Part shown: positions 25,506-34,239 of the stretch, in pieces
How positions within the stretch are numbered: the stretch's first letter is position 1
How the letters are laid out: every line of letters begins with the position of its first letter
Assembly (NCBI GenBank): GCA_945874125.1
Contig: CAMCFB010000004.1
Span: 1-60,015 of the forward strand
Direction: 5' to 3'
DNA from: Verrucomicrobia subdivision 6 bacterium
Lineage (GTDB): Bacteria; Verrucomicrobiota; Verrucomicrobiia; Methylacidiphilales; Verrucolacustridaceae
Length of the DNA: 60,015 nt
Program-made: the position numbers and the translations under genes
The notes under the pieces: generated by a model
Told to the model about the DNA's origin: nothing
Seen by the model: only the letters and a program-made list of their open reading frames with translations
The model's database searches: none

Positions 25506-27101
25506 TTAGACCGTGCAGCTACGACTGTATTTCATTTCTTCCACCTTGGAAGGAACGATGACGCAGTCGTGGTGTCCGCCGAAGTTGGGCATGTAGCCGA
25601 CCTGTTCGAGGGTGTCCTGGCGAAAGACAAAGGCACCGGATTCCATGCGTTGGAATCCCGAAAAGATCACCAAGGCATATTTGCCGTCATAGGTGGTGGC
25701 GGTGGTCTGGGTATCAACGCCGACATTGCGGAACTTTTTGATAACTTTCCAATCCTTGGTGCTCACGACATAAACATCTGACTTCATCGGCTTTGGTCGA
25801 AGGACGGTGAAGAAGCATTTGGAACCATCGATGGAGAAGTTAACGTGGAAAGGGGATGGGTATTCGCCCTGCCACTCCTTATCCTTGACGAAAGTGATCC
25901 TTTTCCATGCTCGGGGATCGTCGCTGGAGGTGTCGAATACGGCAACGTTGTTGGCGCGGAGATTGTTCATCATCACCAGGTGATTCCCGGAAGGGTTGAA
26001 GCCGGTCTCGTGGATGGGGTTCCCGACTGAGGGAAGGGTCACCTCCCAAGTGTCTGGGCTGTTGGAGACTTTTTTCACGGGCCAGTTATCGGCGAGACCT
26101 TCATTGGCCATCACGTAGCAAACGGGCTCCATGGAGGTACGGTCGATAATAAAACCGCCTCCGCACATGCGAAGACCGGCGATGGAGTAGCGGTTGCGCG
26201 GGTCGTGCAGGCAAAAATCCAGACCCGTCAGGGTGTGGGGGCTTGCCCCGGGAGTTTGACCTTTCTCGACCAGGAGTTCGGCCATGGGAGCCATCTCGTA
26301 GTTCAGTTTGTTTCCCTTGGTCCCGTAGTAGTCGTATTTCCCGTCTTTTCCCGGGGCCAGTTTGATGAGACGAATGGTTCCCCCCTTCGTCCAAGTTTCG
26401 GCCAGAACCTTCGAGTTCGGCACCCAATCGCCCCGGAAGGCGGTGAGGACTTTCGTTTTGTCCTGGCCGCGGGCACGGGAGAAAAACCCCACGACATCCT
26501 TTTGACCGTCGGCGCAAGCAAAGCCCTGGCCATCTGGGAAAGGGACCGTATGAACGCCTAAACCCACTCCCGTTGTTTCGGAAACATCCTCGAGGAGTTC
26601 CATCTGATTCGATTTTCCATCGTAGCCGACGCGGTAGATGTGGTTTCCCATTCCGTATTGGTCGAGCATGCCGTGCTCTTTGATCTTGGTTTTGAGGCCG
26701 TACATCAGGACATTATCGCCCCCTTGGGTGGAGTTAATAAATTCAAAGCCTTTATAGGGGTCTCCGCTATCGGCATAGAAAGCGGCTAAATGGTGGGAGA
26801 TCGGGCAGGAGTCCCCGTAGTTCCAGTAGGAGATCCAAGCGAGGGTTTTTTGGGTTCCCAAATCGACGGCATGGGTTCCCCCGCCCAGCTTTTGTGGGGT
26901 GAGGTAGATGTATTTTCCGAGGGACTCGCGAATGCCTTGGTAGACGGCATCTTCGATCAGGATCCCGTCTTCTTTTTTGGCGGCAAAGGAGGTGCCCGGG
27001 AGGTAGCGGGTGAGGCCGGCACCGGTCAGGCCAGCTAAGCCAGCAAATCCGTACGAAAAGAAGCGACGGCGACTGATTTTTTCCAGGTGGGCCTTCGACA
27101 T
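25506..27101 (-). CDS. Tat-exported NosZ-like beta-propeller protein without CuA domain
   Basis: A twin-arginine signal (SRRRFFSYGFAGLAGLTGAG) heads a 531-residue protein of repeated propeller strands. The pattern resembles the N-terminal propeller of nitrous oxide reductase: a His pair in ISHHLAAFYAD (103-104), GNHIYRVG (154), IHETGFNPSGNH (364), SPFHVNFSIDG (419), then DGKYALVIFSGF, and GGHHDCVIVP (510-511). Most copper-Z type His positions seem kept, but one (the PGH loop, here VGVDTQTTAT) is not, and there is no C-terminal cupredoxin. A copper-binding methanethiol-oxidase-like propeller is the main alternative. It begins the block with the ABC permease, ATPase and CxC redoxin. Activity is unknown. 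Confidence 0.6.
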   Translation of the reverse strand: MSKAHLEKISRRRFFSYGFAGLAGLTGAGLTRYLPGTSFAAKKEDGILIEDAVYQGIRESLGKYIYLTPQKLGGGTHAVDLGTQKTLAWISYWNYGDSCPISHHLAAFYADSGDPYKGFEFINSTQGGDNVLMYGLKTKIKEHGMLDQYGMGNHIYRVGYDGKSNQMELLEDVSETTGVGLGVHTVPFPDGQGFACADGQKDVVGFFSRARGQDKTKVLTAFRGDWVPNSKVLAETWTKGGTIRLIKLAPGKDGKYDYYGTKGNKLNYEMAPMAELLVEKGQTPGASPHTLTGLDFCLHDPRNRYSIAGLRMCGGGFIIDRTSMEPVCYVMANEGLADNWPVKKVSNSPDTWEVTLPSVGNPIHETGFNPSGNHLVMMNNLRANNVAVFDTSSDDPRAWKRITFVKDKEWQGEYPSPFHVNFSIDGSKCFFTVLRPKPMKSDVYVVSTKDWKVIKKFRNVGVDTQTTATTYDGKYALVIFSGFQRMESGAFVFRQDTLEQVGYMPNFGGHHDCVIVPSKVEEMKYSRSCTV

Positions 27102-27176
27102 AGGATCAATTTGTGTTTTGGAGGTATAAGATCAAGAGTTAAAATCGTCCGGTGGTCCGGATATTTTCGAAGTGTC

Positions 27177-28187
27177 TTACTGGCGAAAAAAGAGGTGGGT
27201 GGAGAGATAGTAAAGTTTTCCGGCTTGAAGGTGGAAGGATTCGGGGACAAGGCTGACTTGGACTTTGGGGTTGGTGTCCTGCTTTTGGCCGAGGAATCGG
27301 AAAAGTCGGCTGAAGTGGAAGGGGGCGTTGTAGCGAATGACGGGAGCGTTCTCAGGGAGCTTGGCAATTTCACGGGCATCGGCGATGGCGTCCTGCAGAT
27401 ATCCCGTGGCATCGATTAATTTTAGATCAAGGGCCTGCTTTCCTGAAACAATCCGGCCATCCGCCACCTCGGTGGGTAATTTCTGGTCAGGAAAATCACG
27501 TTCGGTCGCGACGATGGAGGAGAACTTTTCGAACGTCTCCGCCACCATGTCTTGAACCAGTTTCTTTTCCGCCTCGGAGGCGGGACGGGACGGGTTGAGG
27601 AGATCTTTGAGGGCGCCGCTTTTGAAAGTGAGGGTGGAAAGGCCGAGGATTTTGGAAAGGCCCTCGTAGTTGATCGCCTGCATGATGACCCCGATACTGC
27701 CCGTGAGACAAAGTTCATGAGCCATGATGTGGGACCCGCCCATGGCGGTGTAGTAGCCCCCGGATGCACCGACGGAGTCGAGATAGACGATGACGGGTTT
27801 GTTTAGGCGAACGAGAGTGAGTTCGTGATAGAGATTGTCGCTGGCGGTGACTTCACCTCCCGGGCTGTCGATATGAAGGAGAATGGCGGCGATGGAATCG
27901 TCATCGGCCGCTTGGCGAATCTGAAGGATGAGATCATCGACCATGCTGGCGCCAATTTGACCGGGGATCTCCTGAGCGATCACCCCGAAGAGATCGATTT
28001 TAGCGATGCGACTTTTTTGCGAATCGTCCCCCTCGACCAGCTCCTCTTCAAAGTAAGGTGCGGGCTGGATACGGGGGGAGTTGGTGAGCAGATGATGATC
28101 TTGAGAGAGGAAGAGGAGATTGGCGAGGAGGCTGCTTCCGAGCAGAATCAGTCCCACGATGAAAAGGAGTTTCGAGCGGCGGAGCAT
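27177..28187 (-). CDS. sppA: SppA-type signal peptide peptidase, S49 family
   Basis: Membrane-anchored serine protease that clears cleaved signal peptides. An N-terminal anchor (LLFIVGLILLGSSLLANLLF) precedes the S49 domain with HIDSPGGEV, YLDSVGASGGYY (catalytic Ser142) and FKSGALKDLLNP (Lys194). The Ser-Lys spacing of 52 residues equals that I recall for Bacillus SppA. At 336 residues it is the short single-domain form, which should assemble as a ring. It is divergent from tilS, 13 bp apart, and lies 75 bp upstream of the propeller gene in the same direction, so it may head that transcript. Confidence 0.92.
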   Translation of the reverse strand: MLRRSKLLFIVGLILLGSSLLANLLFLSQDHHLLTNSPRIQPAPYFEEELVEGDDSQKSRIAKIDLFGVIAQEIPGQIGASMVDDLILQIRQAADDDSIAAILLHIDSPGGEVTASDNLYHELTLVRLNKPVIVYLDSVGASGGYYTAMGGSHIMAHELCLTGSIGVIMQAINYEGLSKILGLSTLTFKSGALKDLLNPSRPASEAEKKLVQDMVAETFEKFSSIVATERDFPDQKLPTEVADGRIVSGKQALDLKLIDATGYLQDAIADAREIAKLPENAPVIRYNAPFHFSRLFRFLGQKQDTNPKVQVSLVPESFHLQAGKLYYLSTHLFFRQ

Positions 28188-28200
28188 GGGGGTGGTAAGA

Positions 28201-29169
28201 ATGCGTCAGATTGAGGCGCGGGGCAAGGGGATGTGGGCTCGGGTGATGGAGGCGGTGGGGAGGGCGGGTCGAGCGAGGAAAGTGGCGGTGGGGTTGTCGG
28301 GTGGGGCGGATAGTGTGGTTTTGGCGGAAGCGGTGTGGCTGAGTGGGGCGAAACCGATTCTTTTTCATTTTAATCACCGCTGGCGGGGGCGGGTGGGGGA
28401 TGCGGATGCGAAGTGGGTGGAGGCGTGGGGAAAAAAGAGGGGTCTGCGGGTGGTGGTGGGGCGGGCGCCGAGAGCGGGACGAACGGGGGAGGGGGAGGCA
28501 CGGGAGTTGCGGTGGAATTTTTTTCGCCAGGCGGCGAAGAGGTGCGGGGTCAAGGAGCTTTGGTTAGCCCAGCAGGCGGATGATCAGGCGGAGACGGTGT
28601 TGATGCAGCTGTTGCGCGGGGCGGGGCCGGATGGTTTGGCGGGAATGGGGGAACGATCAATTCAAGCGGGGTTGGTGGTGGTGCGACCTTTGTTGGGGTT
28701 GACGAGAGAAGAGGTGAGGAGGGCGGCGAAGGAGGAGAGTTTGGATTGGAGAGAGGATACGACGAACGAGGATGGGAGAGGATGGAGATCGCGAGTTCGG
28801 AGAAAGGTTTTGCCTTACTTAGCGAAGAGTTATGGGCGGGAGGTGCGGGGGGCTTTGTGTCGGGTGGCGGAAATCTTTGCGGGGGAGAGGGAGCACTGGA
28901 AAAAAGAGTTGGGTAAGATTGCGGTGCGGCCGGATGTGCGGGAGTGGAGAAAAAAAACGGTGGCGTGGCAAAGGCGGGCCGTGCGAAGTTGGTTGGAGCG
29001 GATGGCGTACTGGGGTGCGAATCATTTTGAAATTGAGGGAGTGAGGAAATTAGTTGAGGCGGGGAGCACGGCGTGTTGGCAGCTGCGAGGAGGATGGGTG
29101 AAAAGGTCGAAAAATAAGCTATTCTGGGTCAGGGAGATGGGTCGGATTGCAAAGAGGGTAAGAAGGTGA
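28201..29169 (+). CDS. tilS: tRNA(Ile)-lysidine synthetase TilS, short form
   Basis: Modifies C34 of the tRNA-Ile CAU anticodon to lysidine so that it reads AUA. The PP-loop reads VGLSGGADSVVLAEAVW, and FHFNHRWRG and AQQADDQAETVLMQLLRG match the N-terminal domain; the usual His in the last motif (AQHxDDQ in many) is Gln. Length 322, similar to short TilS forms that lack the C-terminal tRNA domain. ATG 28201 is chosen for the GGGGGTGGTAAGA ribosome site; an upstream frame to 28120 would overlap the divergent sppA. It is essential in most bacteria. Confidence 0.9.
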   Translation: MRQIEARGKGMWARVMEAVGRAGRARKVAVGLSGGADSVVLAEAVWLSGAKPILFHFNHRWRGRVGDADAKWVEAWGKKRGLRVVVGRAPRAGRTGEGEARELRWNFFRQAAKRCGVKELWLAQQADDQAETVLMQLLRGAGPDGLAGMGERSIQAGLVVVRPLLGLTREEVRRAAKEESLDWREDTTNEDGRGWRSRVRRKVLPYLAKSYGREVRGALCRVAEIFAGEREHWKKELGKIAVRPDVREWRKKTVAWQRRAVRSWLERMAYWGANHFEIEGVRKLVEAGSTACWQLRGGWVKRSKNKLFWVREMGRIAKRVRR

Positions 29170-29190
29170 TACTCTTTCAGACTGAATCCT

Positions 29191-31272
29191 ATGCCCAATC
29201 CTCGATCTTCTTCTCGTAAACCCCCCAAGTTGCCAAGACCGCCGGTGCGTCGGACCGATCCCAGTAAAGGGGATGGCCCCAACTGGCGCGGGGTGGTGCT
29301 GTTTCTGATTTCTGCCTCGATCCTGCTCCTCGCGTTTTATGCTCACCAAAGCCAAAATGCGGCCTCGGTGAAGGAGCTCTCTTTTGCGGAGTTCGAGGGT
29401 TATTTGAAGGATGGGAAAGTGAAGGATGTGACCCTGAATGTTGAGCCGGCGGCGGGAATTCGTTGGTTGTCGGGAAAATTTGAGCCGAATGATGTCTTAA
29501 AAAAGAGTATGCGGTTAGATCCGCAAGGGAACAGCGGGTATCGGGTGACGGTGGATCTGGAGTTTAAGCGGGATTTGGACAAGGTGCTGGCGGCGAACGG
29601 ATTTCCGCAGGTGAGCCAAAAAGTAATTGATAACTCCGCTTGGCAGGCGCTGGCGGGGACGTTGCCCTTTGTGCTGTTTGTTTTGATCATGTACTTCTTT
29701 TTCCGGCAGCAGATTCGGATGGCAGGAAAGTCGGCCTTTAGTTTTGGTAAGAGCAAGGCGCGGATTCTTTCCAAGGAGAAAAACAAGGTCACCTTCGCGG
29801 ATGTGGCCGGGGTGGAAGAGGCGAAGGATGAGGTGAGTGAGATTGTGGAATTTTTGCGGGATCCAAAAAAGTTTCAGAAGTTGGGCGGGCGTATTCCGAA
29901 GGGGATTTTAATGGTGGGACCTCCGGGCACCGGGAAAACTCTTTTGGCCAAGGCGATTGCGGGGGAGGCGGATGTGCCTTTTTACGGCATCAGCGGATCC
30001 GATTTTGTGGAGATGTTTGTCGGGGTGGGTGCGTCCCGAGTTCGGGATATGTTTGAGCAGGGAAAGAAGACGGCGCCCTGTTTGATCTTCATCGATGAGA
30101 TTGATGCGGTGGGACGAAGTCGGGGGCACGGGGTGGGAGGGGGTCACGATGAGCGGGAGCAGACGTTGAACGCTCTGTTGGTGGAGATGGATGGGATCGA
30201 TACGGCGGAGGGGGTGATTATTATTGCGGCGACGAATCGGAAAGATGTTTTGGATCCGGCGCTGCTTCGGCCTGGGCGATTTGATCGAGAGGTACACATT
30301 AATTTGCCCGATGTGAAGGGGCGGGAAGAGATTTTGAAAGTGCACGCCAAGAAGGTGAAGGCGATGGAGAATGTTTCCTGGGCGACCTTGGCCCGGAGCA
30401 CTCCCGGGTTTTCGGGGGCGGAATTGGCCAATGTGATCAATGAGGCGGCTTTGATGGCGGCGCGAAGGGATGCGGAGGCGATCACACAGGCGGATTTGGA
30501 GGAGGCACGGGATAAGGTGCGTTTTGGCCGAGAGCGCCGGAGTTTGGCGATGAGTGATGAACAGAAAAAGCTGACGGCGTATCATGAGGCAGGTCATGCC
30601 ATGTTGAACCTTGCCCTCGAGCACACCGACCCCTTGCACAAAGTGTCGATTATCCCGCGGGGACCGGCGTTAGGGGTGACGATGATGTTGCCGATTGAAG
30701 ATCGGTATGGGTACGGCAAGAAAAAGGTGTTGGACGATCTTTGTGTGGCGATGGGGGGAAGAGTGGCGGAGGAGATGTTTCTGGGAGATATTTCCAGCGG
30801 GGCGAGCGGAGATATTAAGATGGCCACCTGGTATGCGAAGAAGATGGTCTGTGAGTGGGGAATGAGCGGAAAGATGGGCATGATCGAGTACGGGGAGCAT
30901 GAAGATTACGTCTTTTTAGGTCGGGATATCGGCCGCTCGCGGGGTTATAGCGAAAAAACGGCCCGGGAGATTGACGAGGAGGTGCATCAGATCGTGAGTG
31001 GGGCGCACGAGCGGGCCAAGAAAGTCTTGGAGGAGAATCGGGCGAAGGTGGAGTTGATTGCCTCAGCCTTGTTGGAGTATGAGACCTTGGATGGAGCGCA
31101 AGTGGAGGAGATTGTAAAATTTGGTAAAATGATGAATCCGCCACCGAAAGGGATTTCGGCTCCCAGCACGCCGACCCCGAGCGAGCCTCTGCCGGCGAAC
31201 CGACCGATTGAAAAGGTGAAGGACAAGGGGGGGATTTTGCCAGGGTTGGAAGGTGCTCCCGCGGGGGCGTAA
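29191..31272 (+). CDS. ftsH: ATP-dependent zinc metalloprotease FtsH
   Basis: Membrane-bound AAA+ protease for membrane-protein quality control and lipid A regulation. A Pro/Arg-rich head precedes helix 1, followed by a periplasmic domain and helix 2 ([14 protein letters not shown]). The AAA domain has Walker [14 protein letters not shown] at about residue 243, Walker [14 protein letters not shown] and the second region of homology [20 protein letters not shown]. The zinc site is HEAGH at 465-469. The C-terminus is Pro-rich. Length 693. The single good start is ATG 29191, without a clear Shine-Dalgarno, 21 bp after tilS. folP follows 11 bp downstream. Confidence 0.97.
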   Translation: MPNPRSSSRKPPKLPRPPVRRTDPSKGDGPNWRGVVLFLISASILLLAFYAHQSQNAASVKELSFAEFEGYLKDGKVKDVTLNVEPAAGIRWLSGKFEPNDVLKKSMRLDPQGNSGYRVTVDLEFKRDLDKVLAANGFPQVSQKVIDNSAWQALAGTLPFVLFVLIMYFFFRQQIRMAGKSAFSFGKSKARILSKEKNKVTFADVAGVEEAKDEVSEIVEFLRDPKKFQKLGGRIPKGILMVGPPGTGKTLLAKAIAGEADVPFYGISGSDFVEMFVGVGASRVRDMFEQGKKTAPCLIFIDEIDAVGRSRGHGVGGGHDEREQTLNALLVEMDGIDTAEGVIIIAATNRKDVLDPALLRPGRFDREVHINLPDVKGREEILKVHAKKVKAMENVSWATLARSTPGFSGAELANVINEAALMAARRDAEAITQADLEEARDKVRFGRERRSLAMSDEQKKLTAYHEAGHAMLNLALEHTDPLHKVSIIPRGPALGVTMMLPIEDRYGYGKKKVLDDLCVAMGGRVAEEMFLGDISSGASGDIKMATWYAKKMVCEWGMSGKMGMIEYGEHEDYVFLGRDIGRSRGYSEKTAREIDEEVHQIVSGAHERAKKVLEENRAKVELIASALLEYETLDGAQVEEIVKFGKMMNPPPKGISAPSTPTPSEPLPANRPIEKVKDKGGILPGLEGAPAGA

Positions 31273-31283
31273 GTTTTTTTTCG

Positions 31284-32120
31284 ATGAGTCGTTTCCCTGC
31301 CACTCAGGGGTGGCAGTGCGGGGCAAAGAGGATTGAAATTCAGGCCGCCCGCCCTTTTTTGCTGGGTATTTTGAATGTCACGCCTGATTCGTTTTCGGAT
31401 GGGGGAAGGTTTACTCAGGTCGGCGCAGCGGTGAGGCATGGGGTCCAATTATGTGAGGTAGCGGATGGAGTGGATGTCGGGGGGGAATCGACCAGGCCTG
31501 GGGCGGTGGAGATTAGTGCGAAAGAGGAGAGGGCGCGGGTGATTCCGGTGCTGCGTGAGATCCGGAAAGAGAGGCCGGAGGCTTTTTTATCGGTGGATAC
31601 TTATAAGGTGGAGGTGGCACGGGCGGCGGTGGAGGAGGCGGGGGTGGATGTGGTGAATGATGTGGGAGGAGGAAGATGGGAGGAGGGGATGTGGGAGTGG
31701 GTCGCCGGGGCTGGGGTGGGGTATGTCTGTATGCATGCGGGGGGGAGGCCCCAAGAGATGCAAAAGAGTCCCAGCTACGGGGACGTGGTTCAGGAGGTGC
31801 AAGAGTTTTTGCAAGAGAGACTCGGTGGAATGGAAAGGGTGGGCATTGCGGCCAATCGGGTGGTGCTGGATGTGGGGATCGGATTTGGGAAATTGGCGGA
31901 GCATAACCGGGCGTTGTTGGAGGGAGATTGGTCGGGGCTGGGTCGACCTTTGCTGTGGGGATTATCGCGAAAATCGTTTCTGGGGGTGACGGAGAGGGAG
32001 AAGGGATTGAGGAGTAGGGAGGATGCTTTGGACTTTTGGCATCGGGAGTTGTGGCAAAGGGGCGGCCCGATGATTTGGAGAGTGCACGATCCGGTTCGAG
32101 TGAGGGAAGTTTTTCGGTGA
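31284..32120 (+). CDS. folP: Dihydropteroate synthase FolP
   Basis: Joins pterin diphosphate and p-aminobenzoate in folate synthesis. Family signatures are FLLGILNVTPDSFSDGGRF near the start, VDVGGESTRPGAVEI, DVVNDVGGGRW, VCMHAGGRPQEMQ, DVGIGFGKLAEHN and GLSRKSFLG. At 278 residues it is full length. ATG 31284 is 11 bp after ftsH. The TilS-FtsH-FolP order is seen in many bacteria, which supports a common transcript. It is the target family of sulfonamides; no resistance insertion near the pABA loop is recognised. Confidence 0.95.
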   Translation: MSRFPATQGWQCGAKRIEIQAARPFLLGILNVTPDSFSDGGRFTQVGAAVRHGVQLCEVADGVDVGGESTRPGAVEISAKEERARVIPVLREIRKERPEAFLSVDTYKVEVARAAVEEAGVDVVNDVGGGRWEEGMWEWVAGAGVGYVCMHAGGRPQEMQKSPSYGDVVQEVQEFLQERLGGMERVGIAANRVVLDVGIGFGKLAEHNRALLEGDWSGLGRPLLWGLSRKSFLGVTEREKGLRSREDALDFWHRELWQRGGPMIWRVHDPVRVREVFR

Positions 32121-32164
32121 AAGAAGGATTTTCTGGTGGGCGGGGAACGAGGGAGGGCTAGGGT

Positions 32165-32710
32165 GTGAGGATGAGTGATGAGATTCAACTGAAGCGGGAG
32201 GTGGAAGCGACCGCGATTCCGGCGGGGACAAAAAAGAGGCTTTCCCAAGGCACAGCAGTGGTGGTGACCCAAGATTTAGGTGGAACATTTACTATCCATG
32301 CAACGGCGGAGGGTGGGTTGTTTCGGATTGAGGGGAAGGATGCGGATGCATTGGGTAGAAAAGTGTCGGAGACAGGGGTGATCGATTCGAACAAGGAGGC
32401 GGGGGAGGAGGATGTTTGGGGGGTGCTGAAGACCTGTTACGATCCAGAGATTCCCGTCAATATTGTGGATCTGGGGCTGATTTACAGCATGGAGCTGAAG
32501 AAGACGGATGGGGGCGGGAGGAGAGCGGAGGTGAAGATGACGTTGACGGCGCAGGGGTGCGGGATGGGACCATCAATCGCGGCGGATGCTCGGCAAAAGA
32601 TCCTGTCCCTCTCGGGAATTGAGGAGGCGCAAGTGGATGTGGTGTGGGAACCGCCTTGGGGGCCGCAAATGATCACCCCGGACGGGCGCAAGAAGTTGGG
32701 GATGGATTAA
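32165..32710 (+). CDS. sufT: SufT-like Fe-S assembly protein (MIP18/DUF59 domain)
   Basis: An accessory factor for iron-sulfur cluster maturation. The N-terminal part (about 80 residues: TKKRLSQGTAVVVTQDLGG and TIHATAEGGLFRIEG) matches stand-alone SufT. The C-terminal MIP18 domain has VLKTCYDPEIPVNIVDLGLI, MTLTAQGCGMGPSI with its conserved Cys and VVWEPPWGP. Length 181 equals that of typical SufT. GTG 32165 stands 7 bases behind GGGAGGG; ATG 32171 is the alternative. No other suf genes are near. A toxin-antitoxin pair follows. Confidence 0.88.
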   Translation: MRMSDEIQLKREVEATAIPAGTKKRLSQGTAVVVTQDLGGTFTIHATAEGGLFRIEGKDADALGRKVSETGVIDSNKEAGEEDVWGVLKTCYDPEIPVNIVDLGLIYSMELKKTDGGGRRAEVKMTLTAQGCGMGPSIAADARQKILSLSGIEEAQVDVVWEPPWGPQMITPDGRKKLGMD

Positions 32711-32742
32711 CCACATTCTGCTGGGTGAGAGAGCCGGTGCGT

Positions 32743-32784
32743 TGTGACACATCGATTGACAAATGTGACACATTGATTATGGTG
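32743..32784 (+). promoter_or_regulatory. Promoter/operator of the first antitoxin-toxin pair
   Basis: Two near-identical 15-mers, TGTGACACATCGATT (32743-32757) and TGTGACACATTGATT (32764-32778), repeat at a 21-bp period, two helical turns. The second lies inside a perfect palindrome AATGTG-A-CACATT (32762-32774). A consensus TTGACA at 32756-32761 and TATGGT at 32778-32783 (16-bp spacer) form a likely promoter with the second repeat between the boxes. Start of transcription would fall at or next to the GTG of the antitoxin, so the mRNA may be leaderless and the repeats may be the autorepression site. Confidence 0.55.
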
Positions 32785-32789
32785 GCAGG

Positions 32790-33083
32790 GTGAAAGAGTG
32801 GATATCGATTCGGGAGTTACACCACCGTACGGGGCATTTTGTTCGTCAGGCTGGGCGGGAGGTGCTGGTGGTAACCGATCGTGGGCGGCCGATTGCTGAA
32901 ATACGGCCATTGGGCTCGGTTTCGCCAGGGGGAGTGGCAGAGACTCCTGGTTCTTATTGGGCGAACCGAAAACTTTTGCCAAAATTCCGCCAGATGGTGG
33001 CGGGGGGTCAATTGGCTTGGCGGCCGGGGCAAAAATCGGTGGATGAAGTTCTGGATGAAGTGAAGGGCGATTCACCGGCTTGA
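32790..33083 (+). CDS. Phd/YefM-type antitoxin
   Basis: The 97-residue protein starts with a Phd-like DNA-binding domain: ISIRELHHRTGHFVRQAGRE and VLVVTDRGRPIAEIRPL follow the prevent-host-death pattern of two helices and a beta hairpin. The C-terminal half (KLLPKFRQMVAGGQLAW) is less ordered and would wrap the toxin. GTG 32790 is the only start that fits. Its TGA overlaps the TTG start of the PIN gene, as expected for a toxin-antitoxin operon. Repeats just upstream are probably its own operator. It interrupts the gap between sufT and hisA. Confidence 0.85.
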   Translation: MKEWISIRELHHRTGHFVRQAGREVLVVTDRGRPIAEIRPLGSVSPGGVAETPGSYWANRKLLPKFRQMVAGGQLAWRPGQKSVDEVLDEVKGDSPA

Positions 33084-33517
33084 ACTATTTTGACGTAAGT
33101 TATCTGGTCCGGTTGTATTTTGAGGAGCCGGGATCGCACGAAGTCCGGCAGCTGAGAACGGCGGAACCTTGGGCGTGTGGGTGGATGGGAAAGATCGAGA
33201 TGCAGGCGGCTTTTCACCGAAAGTTTCGCGAACGAAAGGTCGAGCGCACTTACTATCAAGCCCTTCTGGCTCAGTTTCGAGAGGATTGTCGGAGAGGGGA
33301 GTTTTGTTGGCTTTCTTTAGGCATCGAACTGGCCGAGGAGACGGAGGAGTTGTTTCAGGGTATGCCCCCAGACCTTTTTTTGCGTTCGGCGGATGCCCTT
33401 CATTTGGCCTGCGCGCGGCACCATGGGTATCGGGTAATCTATTCGAACGATCGCAATCTGTTAGCAGCGGCGAAGTACTTCGGCTTGCAAGGGCGGAATG
33501 TGATCGCAACCTCCTAA
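33080..33517 (+). CDS. PIN-domain toxin (VapC-like ribonuclease)
   Basis: Partner of the antitoxin just upstream. The acidic residues of the PIN fold are present: NYFDVSYLVRLYFEE at the start (Asp5), GKIEMQAAFHRK with a Glu, and LRSADALHLACARHHG followed by YSNDRNLLAAA. Such toxins cleave tRNA or rRNA with Mg2+/Mn2+. Length 145. The TTG 33080 start lies in the TTGA overlap with the antitoxin stop. The TAA at 33515-33517 touches the hisA start (TAATGATG), so hisA may depend partly on this transcript. Confidence 0.85.
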   Translation: MNYFDVSYLVRLYFEEPGSHEVRQLRTAEPWACGWMGKIEMQAAFHRKFRERKVERTYYQALLAQFREDCRRGEFCWLSLGIELAEETEELFQGMPPDLFLRSADALHLACARHHGYRVIYSNDRNLLAAAKYFGLQGRNVIATS

Positions 33518-34239
33518 TGATGTTCGTGATTCCTTCAATTGATCTGATGGCGGGGGAGGTGGTGCGCTTGGCGCAGGGCAAAGCGACGGAGAAGAAGGTT
33601 TACAGTAAGGACCCGATGGCGATGGCACGTCGGTGGGAGAAGGTGGATGGGAAGGTGCTGCACTTGGTGGATTTGGAGGGGGCGTTTGAGGGGAAGATGA
33701 GAAACTTGGAGATGATTGGCCAGATTGCTCGCTCGGTGAAGATGCCGTGCCAGGTGGGGGGTGGAATTCGGGATCTGGCGGTAGCGGAACAGATTTTAAA
33801 AGCGGGGGCGCATCGGGTGATTTTTGGCAGTGTGGCCTGCGATTCGCCGGAGACGATGGATGAGGCGGTGCGAAAGTTTGGTCCCGAAAGGGTGGTGGTA
33901 GGGATCGATGCGAGAGATGGAGTGGTGGAGACAAGAGGCTGGACAAAGCCGAGCGGGTGGAAAGCGGTGGATCTGGCGGCACGGATGGCCAAGGGCGGTG
34001 TCATCCGGATTATTTATACGGATGTGGTGAGAGATGGGATGATGACGGGCCCGAATATTCCCGCGGTGCAGGAGATGATTCGGGCGTTTCCCGGAAAGGT
34101 GATTTCTTCGGGGGGGATCAGCGGGTTGAAAGATTTACAGGCGTTGGATCGGGCGGGCGGGGTGGAGGGGGTGATTGTCGGTCGGGCTCTTTATGAAGGG
34201 GCCATGGAGGATGAAGTGTGTCGGTTGAGTACGTTTTAA
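33517..34239 (+). CDS. hisA: ProFAR isomerase HisA
   Basis: TIM-barrel isomerase of histidine biosynthesis. Motifs are VIPSIDLMAGEVVRLAQG with the catalytic Asp at residue 9 or 8, HLVDLEGAFEG, QVGGGIRDL, VVGIDARDGVVETRGW with the second Asp, YTDVVRDGMMTGPN and SSGGISGLKDLQAL. The frame is open to 33169, but the domain begins at the double ATG 33517/33520, which overlaps the toxin stop; length is then 240. No Shine-Dalgarno is clear. No other his genes are in the window. The helicase gene starts inside its 3' end. Confidence 0.95.
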   Translation: MMFVIPSIDLMAGEVVRLAQGKATEKKVYSKDPMAMARRWEKVDGKVLHLVDLEGAFEGKMRNLEMIGQIARSVKMPCQVGGGIRDLAVAEQILKAGAHRVIFGSVACDSPETMDEAVRKFGPERVVVGIDARDGVVETRGWTKPSGWKAVDLAARMAKGGVIRIIYTDVVRDGMMTGPNIPAVQEMIRAFPGKVISSGGISGLKDLQALDRAGGVEGVIVGRALYEGAMEDEVCRLSTF

